A stretch of 64,000 nucleotides of DNA from Gerris lacustris. Lineage: Eukaryota; Arthropoda; Insecta; Hemiptera; Gerridae. Below are positions 62,641 to 64,000 of the stretch, in pieces (within the stretch, counting starts at the first letter, position 1; every line of letters starts with the position of its first letter). The stretch covers positions 35,477,628 to 35,541,627 of the forward strand of contig OX578280.1 in assembly GCA_951217055.1 (NCBI GenBank), written 5' to 3'. A program made the position numbers and the translations under genes. The notes beneath the pieces were generated by a model. It searched no databases. It was not told the origin of the DNA and was given only the letters and a program-made list of their open reading frames with translations.

Positions 62641-63182
62641 AGGTAAGACGTGTTTGACTCCACCACGTCAATCAAGTGGATGTGTGAGGTGCAGCCGCTT
62701 CCATCCCATCCTGTCGGACAAGTAACAGGTTTTTGTTCAATGAAGGCGCCTACTTGGACTAGGTTTTTGGGTTTAGGTCATAATTCCTCGGGTGCAGAAA
62801 ATTGGAAAATTGTATCTGTAGAAATGCATATGCCACATGTTATTGGGATTATAAAAGAGGTCAAAAACCAAAGATGGTTTATTTTTACAGTGGGAGTCAA
62901 AGTAGTTTTGTAGCTAGCAATTTATTTTCCTGTCATAACAAACTTTAATAATTACTCGCTTATAACAAAGCCCTTTTTCTACTAAAATGCCAATGCTATA
63001 CACCTATTCTATTATTGCTTATTGACAATTACCTTTATGATGATTTGAACCTTATTTTAGATTACATAGGATTTAGTAGAACCAGTGATTCCACAATCTA
63101 AAGGTCAAGAACTGTAGCTCGCTGTAAAAAGATGTCCCTGTTTCCTGTGTCAGGGTGCGGGAGCTGTGTGTTCTGGGAGCCA

Positions 63183-63480
63183 GGTTAGACGAGCGACTTA
63201 AGGCGCTCGCTCAGCTATCAATAAGTCGAGGCAACTCGAGGTCGTGGGTTCGATCCCGTGCCATGATACTCTGAATTGCATCAATGAATCGAGGACGGAG
63301 CTGGGCGAGGGACACCCTTTTTGGGGACTCTTCCCCCACGCTTTGATGCACGCTTATATAGCTTACTAATGACATCATACTCGCTTCGGCGGTACAATGT
63401 GACCGCCAATGTGTACGATGTATGATGTGTGAAGTAGCTGGAACTCTCCACCACGGGGCGTAAAAAGGGCCTAAAATATG
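63183..63480 (+). repeat. tRNA-derived SINE-like element
   Basis: The head (63,183-63,263) has a class II tRNA look: a degenerate box A (tagacgagcgacttaagg), a stem-like ggcgctcgc, and a strong box B GGGTTCGATCCC at 63,246-63,257 followed by gtgcca. The body is GC-richer than its surroundings and ends near a ggcgtaaaaagg stretch. It contains gcatcaatgaatcgagg and an inverted tgatgca partner. Structure fits a SINE; exact end and target duplication are not clear. Confidence 0.5.
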
Positions 63481-64000
63481 GCTTAATTGCAAGGTTCGAA
63501 CAAGTGGTTCGTCCTACCCGTTCTAGTAGGAAGTACTAGACTACTACTACTGGTCATAGTCGCATCATGCAACTTGCCTACGAAGGTTTCGGATTCAGAT
63601 AGTTTTCCGCTCTGTAAATTCGTTTACCGACAATTTATCAAATTTAAAATACTTTTGCTCCAGAGATACTAAATTAATTTTATAAAAAACTTTGGTTAAA
63701 ACCTACTATAGACTCTACTACGCTAGAGTTTGTGTATATCTATAAAAATAAAATTGTACTTTTGTAGGTAAATTTCTTAGATTTTCCTAATGTTTTTTAA
63801 CGATAAAGCTAAAACAATTTTATATTTCTGTTTGTCTGTCAGTTTGGCGGGCATCAATGTATTTTTTTAAGATATAGCAAATACTTGTTAATTAAATCCT
63901 TTTTTATATCTTTATATTAAAGATATGATTTTTCTATAATGCAGTATTTAGAATTACATTTTAAATTAAGTAACTAAATCTAATAATTTAGGTAATTAAA
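63481..64000. other. Gene-free window end
   Basis: A 61-codon open frame from 63,487 has no ATG start and no recognised domain. The remainder is AT-rich and featureless. Confidence 0.5.

Noticed and set aside
62650..62913. 87-codon open frame as a host gene
   Set aside because: It starts without ATG inside a tRNA-like repeat, and I recognise no family.

Overview
The window is AT-rich (roughly two-thirds A+T by eye), eukaryotic and almost entirely made of intergenic and transposon-derived DNA. There are long (AT)n tracts, homopolymer runs, many inverted-repeat (MITE-like) elements, tRNA-derived repeats and one complete LTR retrotransposon. I find no operons, no bacterial-style genes and no convincing multi-exon host gene. 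The mix of a BEL/Pao retroelement, a PIF1-type (Helitron-like) helicase relic, a PIF/Harbinger derivative and a Penelope-like reverse transcriptase relic fits an invertebrate, most plausibly an arthropod. The species cannot be fixed from the sequence alone.

Region by region: 1-3.1 kb is anonymous AT-rich DNA. About 3.1-3.44 kb holds a small inverted-repeat element. 3,711-9,347 is a 5,637-bp BEL/Pao retrotransposon with 205-bp LTRs that read identical, a tRNA-Arg-type primer binding site, one uninterrupted Gag-Pol frame, a polypurine tract and a 5-bp target duplication. It sits inside a repeat (called R4 here) whose unoccupied relative is visible at 13.26-13.86 kb. 10-31 kb has few recognisable features: foldback elements, a 56-bp near-perfect palindrome, a tRNA-like sequence inside an inverted repeat, and motifs resembling the hammerhead core. 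31.8-32.9 kb is a nest of inverted-repeat elements. 33.1-33.6 kb is a 117-bp tandem array that is open for 135 codons on the minus strand, and 35.7-37.35 kb is a five-unit array of about 300-bp monomers.

38-42.4 kb is a mosaic of three dispersed families (R1, R2, R3). R3 has inserted into R1 in one place and, inverted, into R2 in another, so the two R3 copies form a large palindrome-like pair. 42.7-43.2 kb is a palindrome-rich MITE. 48.4-50.1 kb is a decayed PIF1-like helicase gene split by a 676-bp Harbinger-like element with a TAA duplication; taking the element out leaves the helicase frame continuous. 51.3-52.9 kb is an R1 copy split by a 935-bp TIR element with apparent TA targets. 53-56 kb holds copies of a family with a GC-rich head and a conserved tail. 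57.2 kb has a Penelope-like RT fragment, 58.0-58.3 kb a 245-bp inverted repeat, and 62.5-63.5 kb two tRNA-derived sequences.

The elements do not work together as a pathway. What the window records is a layered insertion history that can be read from interrupted copies. The only feature that looks currently functional is the BEL/Pao element. I did not find a previously undescribed gene system; the most unusual items are the nested insertions, the open 117-bp array, the Asn in place of the second RT Asp, and the foldback and ribozyme-like motifs.
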